Assembly (NCBI GenBank): GCA_020746875.1
Contig: JAGTJL010000005.1
Coordinates: 2,728,001-2,792,000 of the forward strand
Length of the DNA: 64,000 nt
Direction: 5' to 3'
DNA from: Rhexocercosporidium sp. MPI-PUGE-AT-0058
Taxonomy: Eukaryota; Ascomycota; Leotiomycetes; Helotiales
Numbering within the stretch: the stretch's first letter is position 1; each line of letters begins with the position of its first letter. Both the position numbers and the translations under genes were made by a program. The notes under the pieces are model-generated. The model had not been told where the DNA came from. It ran no database searches and saw nothing but the letters and a program-made list of their open reading frames with translations. Of this stretch, positions 1 through 12,330 are shown one piece after another.

Positions 1-1300
1 ACAGGGGTACTTGACTTTAGAAGGCTTTATAGCTTAAACCGAATTATTTAGCTTTAGTAAGTAATAGTCGGTAGTCGGTTAAAAGTCCGCTGTAAGAACA
101 CGTACCGATCAATCGCTTTAAAAGGAAGAAATACGGGTTTTTTAGTAAGGGTTATTAAAAGTATATTTATTAAAGGCTTATTTAATAACAGTAATAATAA
201 TAAAGCTAACGAAGATCTCGATTAATTAATTTACTTTTGCTTATTAAGCGGGAGTAAGGCCTTTTATAATAGCGGTAGACTCTGGCGAGGCGTCGAAGTA
301 GTTCTGAGGTTTGTCTTCCGAATTAGAATCGGGTTTTTCGAAGTTATCGGGTTCTTTTATAAAAGTCTCGACTAAAGGGATAAAAGTATCGGTAAAGCTT
401 AATTATAAGGAGGCGCTTTTTTCTTTAAAGCTTTGCCGACGAGAGAGAGAAGTCGAAAGAGGTAGTAATACAAAATAAAAAAGTATTTAAAATTATTAAT
501 CGATTTATTAATTAAATATAAGTCGAAGTCGAAGTTCGAAGTCGAATAGCGTGCGTCGAGTTATATAAGGCAAGTTAATAACAGGAGGTTTTCTAGCTTT
601 CTTTAAGGCAATTTACTATTAATAGAGAAGTACTTATCTGTCGAATAAGCTAAAGTATTAAGGTTTGTCGTTAATTTGCTACGAAAGCAAGAAGACGTAA
701 CGCGCAAGACTTAATAAAATATAACGCTTTATAACAAAAGGATTATTAGTCTTTTCTTATATTACGACTGGCTAAAAGTTAATATAATATAAGAAATAAC
801 TTTATATTTAAACTTAAAGTTATATTTAAAATCAAAAAGAAAAAATAAAAAGAAAAGGAAAGCTTTTTATAAGAGAGAGCTCTAGTATAAATATATAAAA
901 GGTCCTCCTAGCTTTTCCCGATTAGGCCTAGCGCCATAGTTATTATGCCAAGGCAATGCTACGAGCGATGCCGAGCTCGCTCGGTTAGAATACGAGGCTT
1001 AGGGAGTCGTAACATTGACTCGCTTAAATTATAGCTTTTTAATATTTTTAACATTAAAAAGGAGCATTTACTAAGGCTTTTAGTTAAGTAGACGATATTT
1101 AAAGCCACGAGTCGACGAAGCTCACTTATAGTATTTACGCGTAGGTTACTTAAGAAAGGAAGCTTTAAAAAACTTAGTAAAAAATACGCGTAACGTTAAG
1201 ATTTAAGGCTTAACTTAGTTAAAATACAAGCATTATGTAGTAGCTATTATATAATAAGTAATAAGTTATCGTTAATTAAAGAGAGTAATTACTCGTCCTT
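1..1300. other. AT-rich, RIP-like DNA without recognisable gene
   Basis: This stretch is AT-rich with stop codons in all frames and no open reading frame of note. A somewhat GC-richer patch lies at about 900-1015. It probably belongs to the 5' part of the copia remnant that follows, but I could not find an LTR or primer-binding site in it. Confidence 0.5.
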
Positions 1301-4300
1301 TTTATTACATTTCTTAGGATTTATTCGACTTTTTAATAAGTTTTAACAAAAATAACTGACTTTTATTAATTAAAAACAAATATAATAAGAAATTCTATAA
1401 GCGGCTTTTAAAAACTAAAGGGTTAATTGCCGTTTTAAATGTTTTTAAACCGTTTAAGGCGTGGACAAGACGCTAATTCGAGCTCTTAGTCTATAAAATA
1501 CGCTAAGATAACGATACCTTAATTATAGAAATTAATAAATTAACTAAGTATAAAAGTAATATAAAGAAAGTAATATTAATATTAAATTTACCTCCTCATA
1601 TATATATTAACCTAATAGAGGAGTTAAGCGCGTAAGCAAAGAAATAATTAATAAATCAATTAAGATGCGCCTTTTCGTTAATTTACCTCGGGCGCTTTAA
1701 ACGGAATTAATAATAGCGGCAATTATTCTTTATAATATAAGTCTATTTATTCGTAAAGGCTTTAAGAGTCTTAATAAAGTGTTTTAAGCTTAGTTTAAGT
1801 AGTATTTTCGGTATTACGACTTTAAGCTCACGCTAAAGTTAATAATTAATTTACGGCTTAATTAAAGTAACTTATATACGTACGGCTATAGAACTTATCT
1901 TATAATTAAAAACCGAGAAGCTCTCCGCTAAAAGAGAGCTTTTAAAGTTAACTCGCGAGCGCACTTTAATTATTTAGTTAAATACGTTTTATTTAATATT
2001 TATAGGATTTAAATACTTTAATTATAATATATAATAGTGACTCAGAATATTACTTTTAACGAAACTTTCTTTTATTTAAGCTCTTTAAATATAAAGAAAG
2101 CGGTTAGCTAGCCGCGCTTAATATTAAAGGATTTTACGGAAATATTAAAAGAAAAAGAGAGAAATTAAGACGCTGGTTTTATTATAATTAATCGATTAAG
2201 CGTACTTAATATATTAAAATTAAAAACACCGTTTATTACTTTGAACGGAGAATAATTAAGCGAAGCAATAAGCGCTATAAAATTCGACGAGCTTATGAGC
2301 TTGAGGGTATTAAAACCTTTAGTTAAGCTTTTAAGCTCGGAGGTAGAGCCATTTGCTTTTTCTTTAATTAAATTAATAAAAGTAAATACGCTACTTTTAA
2401 TTAATTTAATAGCTTTTAATTTTATTTAATTACTTATTAATAAGAACTCGGGGGTAATTTAATTAAGAAAGAGTATTAGACTTCTTACTTATAAGTACTT
2501 TAATTAAGTCTTAAAACGAGTCGACACTTTAAGACAATTAGCGTTTAAGAGCGTAATTAAAAGAGGTGTCTTACGTAATATATTAAATTTTTAAAGTAAT
2601 ATAAGCCTTAAGCGGAAGTCGATATTATAAGTTATAATTTACTTTAAAAGGCTATACGACTAAGAGCGCGGTCTTAAGCGTCGAGGAGCATTTAAAAAAA
2701 GTATCGGCCTTAAGTAATTAAAAACTCTGCCTTAAGCAATTAAGTACGAAGAGTATCCGTAATTATTGGAATCAGAAGAAGACAAAGAGTCAAGTTTACG
2801 CTTATTATTCTCGGCTTTAATTAAATTAAATTCCGGCTTACTTAAACCTCTTAAAAGAAAAAGAGTAAAAGACTAAGTAATTAATAAAAGTCGAAAGGCT
2901 CGAGTTAGTAATAAGATAACGAAATTAAATTAAAGCGTTTATATAATAATTATTAAAGAGCTAATTACGGAATCATTATAACTGTTAAGCAACCGCGAGC
3001 ACTTAAAGGATTTTCTAAGGACTTTCTGGCTTAGTTAAGAATTAGTGCGAAGAGACGGAAAAGACTTAAGCGCAGTTTACGTTATTATATTAGCGTTTAT
3101 ACTTAAAAATATCGAAATTCAATAATTAATTAAGCTTTTACGGATTTATTAATTATAAATGCCTAAGGACTTATTAAATTAAAAAGACTTTAGGAACTAC
3201 TCGTTAAAAGAGCACTTCTAAGCCGACGCTATTAAGGAGATTATTAACCTTAAGTCGCGCAATTACTAAAAAGTCGTTAAATACACCTTTATTACCGAGT
3301 AATTAATTCCCTTAAAATAAGTATTTCACGCTAAAGTCGATTTGTTAAGGTATTTAATTTACTATCGCTCCCGAGTCGTTATAAGAAGAGACTTATAACT
3401 TAAAACGTTAATTTTATTAATATATATAATTACTTTAACTACTTACTCCTTTAGAACCGCTATAGCTATTATAACTTAATTTAATTTAAAAATAATTTAA
3501 TTTAATGTAGTAAATGCCTTTATTAACGCTAAACGAAGTAAAATAAGTGCTTATATACGCTATTATTTATTGAACGGTTTTAAATAAGACGAAATAATAA
3601 TAAAAGTTAATCGCGCACTTTACGGACTTAAAGACTTACCGGCGTTATAATACGGTGACTTTACTTATATTTTGACAACTTTAAGGTTAATCGCTTATAA
3701 AGAGGAGCCTTATATATTTATAAACGAATAACGTACAGTATTTGTAATATTTTATATCGATAATATTTAAGTGCTTTACTATACTTTAGCTTTTAAAGAC
3801 GTTAAATTAATTATTAACAGCTTAAATATAGTATATAAGCTTATTAAAGGAAAGTAAACGGAGTGGTTTTTAGGCGTTTATATTATTAGGAATCGATTAG
3901 TAAAGACTATCTCTTTAGTATATAATACTTATATTTAAAAGGTTATTTTTCGATTTAAATTAATAAATAGAAATTACTTAAGTATATTATTACTTTAAGT
4001 CGAGCTACTAAAAAATTAAAAACAGGTTATTTTAGCTTAAATTAAGGAGTTTTAAGAAAAGGTTAAATTAATGCTTTATATTATAATTATATTACGCGTA
4101 AACGTCACTTTTATTACTTTAAGGCTTTTTCACTTCTTAATTAATCCTTTTCGAAAGCACTTAATTATAGTTAATTAAATAATTCGTTACTTTTTCGGCA
4201 CTCGTTTCTTAGCGATTACTTATAATTATAAGCTGCGCGACTTTTACTTTATAATAATATTAAATACTTCTTTTACGGACGATATCGAGATAAGGTAATC

Positions 4301-6466
4301 TTTTAATAAAATATTTTTATACTTTTTAAAGGTTTAATCTTTTAAAAAGTAGCTTTATAAAATATAATTATTACGTTTATAATATAAGTAAAGCTTCTTA
4401 AAATTAAATACATCGGTAAAAAACTTATAGCACTTTAGCGATTTTTTTAAGAATTACGCCTTAATATAAAAGTAACTTAAATAATTTTCTATGATAATTA
4501 ATAAACGATTTAGTTAATCGTTAGTAAAAGTTAGCGTATTTTTACTAAGTTACGCCACGTTAATATTTAAAATATGTCGTTGCGCTAAGAGTTTTAAAAG
4601 AGTACTTTTATAATAGAATATCTTTTTATAAGCTATATACTAGTTAACGGACTTATTAAAAACCTCTTTTAATAGAAATTTAAAGCATTTATTACTTTTA
4701 TTAACTTGATAAATATTTATGCTTAACTAAAGTAATTCTTTTAAAAGACTCGCTTTAAAATAATCTTTTATATATATTCTTTACTTTTTATTTATTCTTA
4801 AAGTAATTATATAATAAGCTTACTTTTTAATTAAAGAGCTTTATTTATATTATTATGTATTCTTTTATAAAATTCTCTTTTTTAAAATTTCTATTTAAAA
4901 TTTTATTTTATTAAAGATTAATTAAGCTCGGGGTATAAATTACTATATCTTAAAGAGTTAATTACTTTTAACGATTCTTTAATTTAAAGGTAAACGCAAG
5001 CTTTAGTTTTTAAAATATAAAAGAATACTTAAAAAATAAGAGGTTCTTAAGCCTTAAAAAATAAAAGAATAACTTATTTATTAAAAAGTAAAAGGCTTAA
5101 AACCTCCTGAATTAGCTCGCTTAAAGCATTAGTTATTATATTAACTAGCTCCTTAACGCGAGTAACTTAAGCCTTTTACTTAAAAGTGAAAATAACTTCA
5201 CGAGTAGATATAGCCTAAAAGGCTAGAACACTAAGGCCCGGACTATAGGCGCGAGTAGCTCCGGTAGCAGCCTTAGTAGCGGCAACAGCGCGAGTAGCTT
5301 TAATAATAATAATAGTAATAAGATAATTAGCTACTTTCTTATTACCTTTTTTAATAAAGAGAGCACTCGTAGCAGCAGTAATTTTCTTTTTAATAATACG
5401 AGTATAAGTTATAAAAGTAATTAAAGGCTCTTTTTCTTTTTTTAAAAAATTAATTAAATTAATTTAATTTTTTACAAATAAAGCGAGTAACTTACCGTTC
5501 TCTTTATTATTATTATTTTTATTATTATTTCCAAATTTATTAATAACTCTTAAAACAACTCTATTACTAAAACCAATAGTAGCGTTAATAGCAGCAGCTT
5601 TATTAACATTACTACCCTTAAGGGCGGCACGAACCGGGATTCTTAATTACTTTAGCTCTTAAAAAAATCAATAATAAATTAAAAAACGAGAAAAAAGTAA
5701 TTAAATTAACTTACTTTTTTACTAGCTTTATTTTCTAACGTATTATAATATATAAGAAAAAGAGCTTAAGTAGTAGCGAGAATAACTACGTACTTATGGC
5801 CGGACGAATAAGCAAAGCAGCGAGTACCTTTTTTAACGGTATCGTAATATTAACCGCTACCTTTTATTTAAAGGGCGTTATTAATATAGCCTAAACAAAC
5901 TATTATGCGAGTACTTATTAATTACTTTAAAGTCCAGGGAATAATAGCGGCACAGCGAGGAGCGGGGGCGGGGACGGGAGTAACCGACAGTCGTGCCTTA
6001 GTAACGACTTTCTTTTTGTTATTAATAATAGCCTTAGCCTATTATAAGTTAGCGGTTGTTTTTTAATTAATTAATCTTTAATTAGTCGATCTCCGATTAA
6101 TAAATCGAAATTAATCAATTGAAAATCGAGCCACTTACTTTATTTTAGCAAGTAAATCGTCGTTTTGTTATGACGATTTTGGCGGAGCGCTTAAAGACAC
6201 CTATAGTGTCGAAGGGAGCAGTTAATTAGTTAATTAATTAATAAATTAATTAAGTAATAGATTGAGAGTAGTCGATTTATGTGTTATCAAGTGTTTATAG
6301 GTTCAGGTTTAATGGGAAAATCGTTAATTCATATAGTTATATTGTTTGCCTAATTATCGCATATAAGTAAATTTATTTACTTAATTCTTTCTTATTGTTT
6401 ATTCTTGCTTAATATAATTAATTACAATAGCAGTGGCTTATTATTATTAATTACTTAAGGGGTGTG
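1300..6466 (+). mobile_element. Copia-2: RIP-degraded Ty1/copia retrotransposon remnant
   Basis: One plus-strand frame from about 2170 to 4560 reads as copia polyprotein interrupted only by stop codons. Recognisable reverse-transcriptase blocks lie at about 3280-4400: a FNVVNAFINAKR-like stretch near 3490-3540 (copia D-V-x-x-A-F), RALYGLKD near 3610-3640, a YIDNI version of the copia YVDDI catalytic box near 3755, and EWFLGVYI near 3858-3880. A gag-like segment is at about 1340-1630. Between the protease-like part (near 2240) and the RT there is only about 1 kb, so an integrase core is either lost or too decayed to see. Downstream of the RNase H region come about 1.9 kb of unclear sequence. 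The stops fall mostly where Gln or Trp codons are expected, which is what C-to-T or G-to-A change of CAA, CAG or TGG produces. The element is dead. Confidence 0.75.
4900..6466. other. 3' tail of Copia-2 with GC-richer patches, no gene recognised
   Basis: This segment follows the copia RNase H region. It contains Ala/Thr-type codon patches (about 5220-5320) and a G-rich patch (about 5950-6000) in otherwise AT-rich DNA. The minus strand of about 5130-5660 reads as a longer, low-complexity, Ala/Thr/Asn/Lys-rich frame with few stops, but I recognise no family. Copia-3 has a GC-rich patchy tail at the same relative place (11380-12330). The two tails look related in style, but I did not establish homology base by base. 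Confidence 0.35.
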
Positions 6467-6806
6467 TCGTATAGGCACGGGCAGCTGCTCTCTTAGTACT
6501 ACACGTGACCTAATTAGGTTCTGTTATTATAGACCGCCTTTAGGAGAACAACTGTCTTCTCCTGATTCTTAAAGCTTTTAGAATAACAATTAATCACTTT
6601 AATTCAATTATAACTGCTTACAGTGCTTTAATCCACTTCTACACCACATATATTTAAACTGACTAACTGACGTTAAAGCGCGCAGCTAATTTAGTTGGCT
6701 TATCTCGACTGACTTAGTGGCCAGCCTGATCAGATGCGGAGGATTGCAGCTTGGCCAACTCGTTGTGCTTCGAGTACCAGGTTCTTGATTGCTATATACG
6801 TGCACA
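6467..6806 (+). repeat. possible 3' LTR of Copia-2
   Basis: A purine-rich run (AAGGGGTG, 6458-6466) stands directly before TGTCGTATAGG, which resembles a polypurine tract followed by an LTR start. TATACGTGCACA ends at 6806 and is an imperfect inverted match to the start. Base composition is much less AT-rich than around it. No partner LTR was found on the left, so this remains a guess. Confidence 0.25.
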
Positions 6807-7369
6807 AGAAATATAGCTAGAATTGCAAAGAAAAGAAGAGGTTAGGTTAACAGCTGGCCATGGTGACAATCAAACTGATAACTTGGTAGTGTCTGAACAC
6901 GAGAATTTAGAACCTGCAGTCTGGTCGAAGCACGGGCCACCATGGAAGTGGCAGGCAGATTAGCGGGACGGAAGAATGTATGGCCGAGTCACATGCGTAG
7001 CCCGTGGCTTTAGGAGCACCAGCCATATTTGCAATCTAATAAACTTCCCCGAGCCTATTTAATGCCTTCGAATCGAAATGGCTATCCCATGGACCGGTGT
7101 ACGCTCACCCTGCCAAGAGTCCGCGGGGCTTACCTTATAGGGGTTGTTACCCCGTGCAACGAGACGTAAATATTATAATCTTATATTATCGTGAGCTTGA
7201 TTTGTAGGCTTTTTACACTTAAATTTGTCCCCACAAAATGTAGGAAGGTGTCTAAGAAGATTCTATTTATAATAGAACCCTCCGGCCGAAGTAAAAACTA
7301 ATTCCGAAAGGTAAAGGGCTATTTAAACCTTTTATTTACGTCGACTTTTAACTACAAATAAACTTACCT
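6807..7369. other. moderate-GC non-coding stretch
   Basis: This is a lightly mutated segment with balanced base composition and no long reading frame. I see no RNA gene or family signature. It may be a remnant of unique host DNA trapped between transposons. Confidence 0.4.
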
Positions 7370-7676
7370 TGTTGGATTTGACTTCGGTAACTCGTGCCGA
7401 TTCTACCCTAGAATAGCCGAAGGGGTTTTCACTGCTTACGCGGCCCGGAAATTACCTTTGTATTCCGGGAAATTACGCTCGTATTCAATTACGTAGCTCG
7501 TATAAGCTACGTAACTAGTTACGTAGTCGTAGAAGCTTCTAAAGAAGCTATTATTTTATATATAACTACCGAAGAGCTCTTCTAGTTCTTTAAGCAAGCA
7601 AGCAATTCTCTCTCTTTGATCACGTGTCCTTACCTACTGCGCTTCCTCATTCCTGATTGACTCGCTTATTCTCACA
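7370..7676 (+). mobile_element. isolated LTR of the Copia-1 family
   Basis: The sequence starts TGTTGGATTT and ends CTATTCTCACA and is 307 bp. It matches the two LTRs of Copia-1 (10277-10617 and 36554-36860, inverted relative to this copy) and the solo LTR at 33962-34274. The left flank is TACCT and the right flank AATTA, so there is no clear target-site duplication. Homology to the gypsy 3' end begins immediately at its right edge, so this LTR either inserted into the gypsy fragment or marks a recombination breakpoint. Confidence 0.8.
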
Positions 7677-8747
7677 AATTAAATTAATAAAAGAGATACT
7701 TTAATTAGCTTTTTTTTATACTTTTATTATACTTCGAACCTTAAAGTGAAAAGACCGTCCTTCGACTATTTATTTACTTTTACTTTTATGTATTTATATA
7801 TTTTTACTTTTTTAATATGTTTTTAATACTTCCTTTTATTTTTAATAATATTAAGAGGTTAAAAAGGTTTATAAAAGATTCGTTAAAGTAAGAGTATAAG
7901 GAAGGAGCGAAGTCGTTAAAAATACGTTAGCCTAAAGTATAAGGGAATATTGACGAATTCGACGCGTTATAAGAATCGATTTTTATTTTATAAAAAAAGT
8001 CAGTCTTTACGTTATAAGAAAAGAAGTCGGGAACTTATTTAAAATACTAATTATACGCCGATTTATTTTAAAAACATTATTTTAATTTTATTATAATTAA
8101 AGTTTATTTAAATATAATATTTAAAAAGGCAAGTTTAAGCGGTAAAAACAATATAATAAGTATTAAAAGATATAAAAAAACTAATATTAATATAAAAAGA
8201 CGCGTAAAGCCTTTTTAAAAGTATTATAAAAAAGAGTAATAAAATTATTAAAAAGGAAAAAAAAAGAATAATAAAATAAAAAACAATATTTAAGGGTATT
8301 AAGCGAGATAAATATTTACTTTTAAAGGTAAGGTATAAGTTACTTAATATTTACTTGTCCTTACTTAAATACATTTTCTTTTAAATATTTAGAGCTTTAA
8401 AACTATAATATTAATTCTTACTTCTTTACTTAAGGTTAAGTATAAGGTTTTGAAAGAGAGGACGTATATAATAAGGCTGACCTCAGAAGTCTATTTATTA
8501 CGTAATTAAGCTGCCTTTTACTATATTTAAAATAACCTTTAAAGTAATATCTTTTAAAGATAATAATAATTTTTATTATTATAATTTTTCTTTTTTATTT
8601 AAATTATACTTTTTCTTTTCTTTAGTAAATTATACTTTTTAAATATATAATATCTTTAGTATTCGTTAAATAAGTATTTCTTACGTTTACCCTCCGGCAC
8701 TTGCTTTGCTACCCTCTTATTGTGTACTTGGTGTTTTCCCCTCCACA
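7677..8747 (+). mobile_element. 5'-truncated gypsy fragment (3' end plus LTR)
   Basis: The segment parallels 32780-33858, the 3' end of the full-length gypsy element, from the first base after the LTR at 7370-7676 to the LTR end at 8747. Shared landmarks are a TTAGCTTTTTTTTAT block (about 7710; about 32810), a GACGAATTCGACGCGTTATAA stretch, and a purine-rich tract just before the LTR. The translated stretch around 7960-8270 has the same spacing of residues as its counterpart, so this 3' region was probably protein-coding. Everything 5' of it is missing. Confidence 0.85.
8467..8747 (+). repeat. gypsy LTR (third copy)
   Basis: This is a 281-bp copy of the gypsy LTR, the same length as those at 21278-21558 and 33578-33858. 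It begins TATAATAAGG, where the least mutated copy has TGTGGTAGGG (a G-to-A series), and ends CTCCACA. It is preceded by a purine-rich tract (GAAAGAGAGGACG). Confidence 0.85.
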
Positions 8748-10276
8748 ATATAAAAGAAGAGGACGGGTGAGGAAGAATCTACTACTAGGGTATCTCCCGG
8801 GAGCTTTACTACGACTCTTTCGACTGTTTATGTCGTTTTTGTATTGAAGGGTGCTAGGATACCCGGCTTTGTTAAGTAAGCACTTTAAAAGTTGAATCGT
8901 GTAATAGATAGAAGTCTTCAAGAATTAGGTGCTATAAGACTTATTATTATTGCCGCTTTCTTTATTTGTGGTTATTTTGATGCCCGCTAGGTAATGCTTA
9001 ATGTTATATGTTATTTTGCTTTAATAATATAAGGTCTTAGGAAAGAATAGTAATAAAAAGACCGTTTGTAATTCTTACTTTTATAAGCTAGTACCCCCAA
9101 ATATTTCCACGACATTCACGTAATTAAACCATTGCTTTTACGGGCCTTAACCCCTCAACCGCCTAATTATACCTTATTTAAACATTAAAAACTAAGAATT
9201 TTTTAAAGTACTTAAAAAATTCCAAAAACTTTATAATTTATAAATAATACTTTAAATAGCCTGAATTTAAAGTTGTTTTTCTTAAATTATAATATTATAA
9301 TTAATTTGATTTTAAGCGGTTAACTGGTGCAATTGTTTGGCTGGTGAAGCCTAAAGCTCTCGTCGTTTCGTAATAGAATTTATAATATGTAAATATTTTT
9401 AGCGAAAGGGATGATTTCTGGCAATAATACCTTACGGATAAAGTTAATAACAATGCCAACTTTCTACGGTTCTCTTATAGGTATTGCTTTATCGGTCGAA
9501 CGCTTAAACCTTATTTATTGTTCAAGGCCATTGCTAATGACGATATTCGCACGCTGGTTTTTGCGATACTAAATGATCACGCTGGCTGCACGCATGGATG
9601 TAGAAGATAAAAGCTTAAAGGCGACACCTCTTCGAACGCGGGAAGGACTATAATGGGATATTACTCTTATTCGGAACGCGGCAGAAAAGGGACTAATAAC
9701 GGTGCTTTTTAAAATGGAAGTATAATACTAAGAGAATATTATATATTTATTTTAGTAGACTTATTAATTTGATTGTATATACTTAAGCTTTACTGCCGTT
9801 TTATAAATATATTACTGAATTAACGTAGACTAGGACGCTAAGGTTTATTATAAGGGCCGTTTCGATTATATAGCTTAGCTTAATAAAATAACGTTCAAGG
9901 CCCTCCTTTTAATACTTAAGTATTAATGTTAAAATGGATTGCTTTATGAAGTGACCGGCGATAACTTCCTCCTTTTTCTATTATTTAACTTATTAATTAA
10001 GTCGCTTTGTAATATAAATATTATCCCTTTAACTGCGATTCTATGCACCGTCCTGAAAGCCTTGTAAGCAAAGCCTGTAAGCGAGACGTTTATCCCCGAA
10101 AGGCGTGTAGATTAGTTACTAAAGCATTGCCTCGCACGCTGTAAGACGCTGTATAAAGCCTTAATACCTTGAACTAGACGTGAATACCGAGCCGTGCTTA
10201 ATACGAAAACCGTTTATTTTAGCGACGACAGTATAACATTTGAAAATCTAGGCTGCGTTTGCAAAACTATTAATGC
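8748..10276. other. AT-rich intervening DNA, no gene recognised
   Basis: This is about 1.5 kb of mixed composition with several less mutated patches (8750-8850; 9540-9640; 10020-10260). A 70-codon minus-strand frame at 8709-8921 overlaps the gypsy LTR end and matches nothing I know, so I do not call it a gene. No tRNA or repeat structure was seen. Confidence 0.4.
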
Positions 10277-10617
10277 TGTGAGAATAGGCGAGCCAATCAG
10301 AATGAGGAAGCGCAGTAGGTGAGGATACGTGATCAAAGAGAGAGAATTGCTTTGCTTGCTTGCTTAAAGAGCTAGAAGAGCTCTTCGGTAGTTATATATA
10401 AAATAATAGCTTCTCTAGAAGCTTCTACGACTACGTAACTGATTACGTAGCTTATACGAGCTACGTAACTGATTACGTAGCTTATACGAGCTACGTAATT
10501 GAATACGAGCGTAATTTCCCGGAATACGAAGGTAATTTCCGGGCCGCGTAAGCAGTGGAAACTCCTTCGGCTATTCTAGGGTAGAATCGGCACGAGTTAC
10601 CGAAGTGAAATCTAATA
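10277..10617 (-). repeat. Copia-1 3' LTR (left)
   Basis: The LTR is 341 bp. It exceeds the other copies (307-313 bp) because a 30-bp unit containing the palindrome TTACGTAGCT-n6-AGCTACGTAA is present twice in tandem (arms at 10443-10468 and 10473-10498). The coding-strand start reads TATTAGATTT, a G-to-A change from TGTTAGATTT. Confidence 0.88.
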
Positions 10618-10981
10618 CGCCCTCTTAATGAGTGACGTAATAGCTTTATAAGCTTATATATAAGCTAGCTTTAAAGCAGAGCTTATATTTACAAGAATAG
10701 ATTAAATACATGAAATACCCTTTGCGGAGGGTAGGCTAATTGTGAAAACAAGCAAAAGAAATAACCGTAATACGCCCTCTAGAATAACAGTTTATTTTCT
10801 TCCGCCTTTAGCCTTATTCGGCTAGTCTTAAAAGCCTTATGAATTCAGTGAATTTAGGCTTGTTTAGCGGCTTCGTAAAGCCGTCGGCTTTTTGCTTAGA
10901 CCTTTTTATATAAATTAAGTCTATTTCGCCTTAATTTATGAGGTCGCGGACGTAATAATATTTAACGGCAATATGCTTAGT
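10618..10981 (-). pseudogene. Copia-1 RNase H C-terminus and 3' untranslated region
   Basis: On the minus strand, 10981 down to about 10840 continues the copia RNase H domain. It reads the KHI-V-KYYYVRDLI-type motif and a DGFTKPLNK-like tail (TKPL is the conserved copia C-terminal signature), then a stop. The frame is separated from its upstream half (18424 and up) by Copia-3. A purine tract precedes the LTR at 10618. Confidence 0.8.
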
Positions 10982-11177
10982 TATCGTGCAACATACCTTG
11001 AGGCTCCACAGAGGCGAAAAAAGGGTCAATTAAAGGCTGCGCAGTTGCGTATATAACTGTTATTATATTATTATATATAGCGCATTTAAGCTCCCTGAAT
11101 AAGGGAGCTTACTGACGCTATGGTTTTAGTAGTCTTAATTAAGCTCGCTTAGCCAACTAATTATAACTTACACGATA
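10982..11177 (-). repeat. Copia-3 3' LTR (left)
   Basis: This 196-bp LTR pairs with 18228-18423. Its edges read TATCGTGCA and TACACGATA. Undoing the G-to-A and C-to-T changes gives TGTCGTGCA and TGCACGACA, a 9-bp terminal inverted repeat. Confidence 0.9.
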
Positions 11178-11379
11178 TACCCCCTCGCTAAAGATAATAC
11201 GTAGCTTTAGCGAAGTAAATAAGTATATAATAAATATAATAAATAATAATAAAACGATAAATAATAAGGAAAAGTAATAATTAGTAATTAAAGTAAATAT
11301 ACTTAATGAATAAGTAAGAGTATATAAATAGCTCTCCCCCCTGTAATTTCTTTTTATAAATATATTAAATTCAAAAATA

Positions 11380-12330
11380 AGTCGTATCTCTGCCGCTAAG
11401 TTAGCCGCCCGTGCCTCTCGCTTTTTTAATTTCGTTGCTACTCGCGTAATTAAAAAAGTATATTTCTTTTTATTTTTTGTATTTTTAAGTTTAGTTTTCG
11501 ACGTTATTTAAATCAAAAGATCGAGAGATTAAGTAAGTTAAAGTATATTAATTAATTATAATAGCCTGTCGCCGCCCTTTGCCCTCCCCTTCGCCGTCGC
11601 TCTTATACTCCCTTTCTTACGCCCCCTTTTGCCGCCCTTGCTACTCCCGCCCGCCGGCGTGCTGAGGCAGGTGTTAATAAAGAGGTCCCTTACTCGGCAT
11701 ACGTTAAAGTTGCTTTAAAAGATAACTTTCTTATTAACATTTATTAAGATGTTATTAGTTTGGCTCGGTGTTTTCGGTATTATAGCCAGAATTATAGTTA
11801 TATTAGTTTTATTAGGCTTGCTATTGCGGTAGCTTTTGCCGCCTTTATAGAGGAGAAGCGTAGTGCCTCTCGCACCCGCGTAAGTTTAGCTTTAGTTTTT
11901 GTATTTTAAAGTTGACTAACTTTAAGTAATAATTAAGAAACTTCTAAGCTTTAGTCCGTAATGCTCTTGCTACGCCTAGTATATTTATTTTGTCTTTATA
12001 AACAGCTTCAAAGAATCTGACTTTAGTTATTTAACTGTTACTGCCGCCCCGGCCCCCGCCCCTGTCGTCCCTGCCCCCGCCCCCCGCCTAATCCTCTTAC
12101 TTGCTCGGGTTAGTGCTGGTATTAGTGCTTTTGGTGCTAGTATTATTACTAGTAATATAGCCGCCCGCCGCCGCCGCATTAAGGAGTTACTAGTGAAGTT
12201 AGTGGATTTATTAGTAATTTAGTTCGCGACTTAATAGCGGCTTAAGAACGTACTTTTTTAAAGTTATGGTTTACTATTTTATAAATAGCTTAAGAACGGG
12301 CCCTTTTATACTTGCTTGCGTTAGTTTAGT
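11380..12330. other. GC-rich patches in the Copia-3 tail
   Basis: Between RNase H and the left LTR lie patches rich in GCC and CCC runs (about 11570-11665, 12040-12105 and 12160-12180), in sharp contrast to the AT-rich surroundings. The plus strand reads Pro/Ala-rich in places, the minus strand Gly/Ala-rich. No domain is recognised and frames are broken. Confidence 0.5.

Noticed and set aside
8709..8921. Minus-strand frame of 70 codons
   Set aside because: It overlaps the gypsy LTR end, has no recognisable domain and no sign of splicing or selection.
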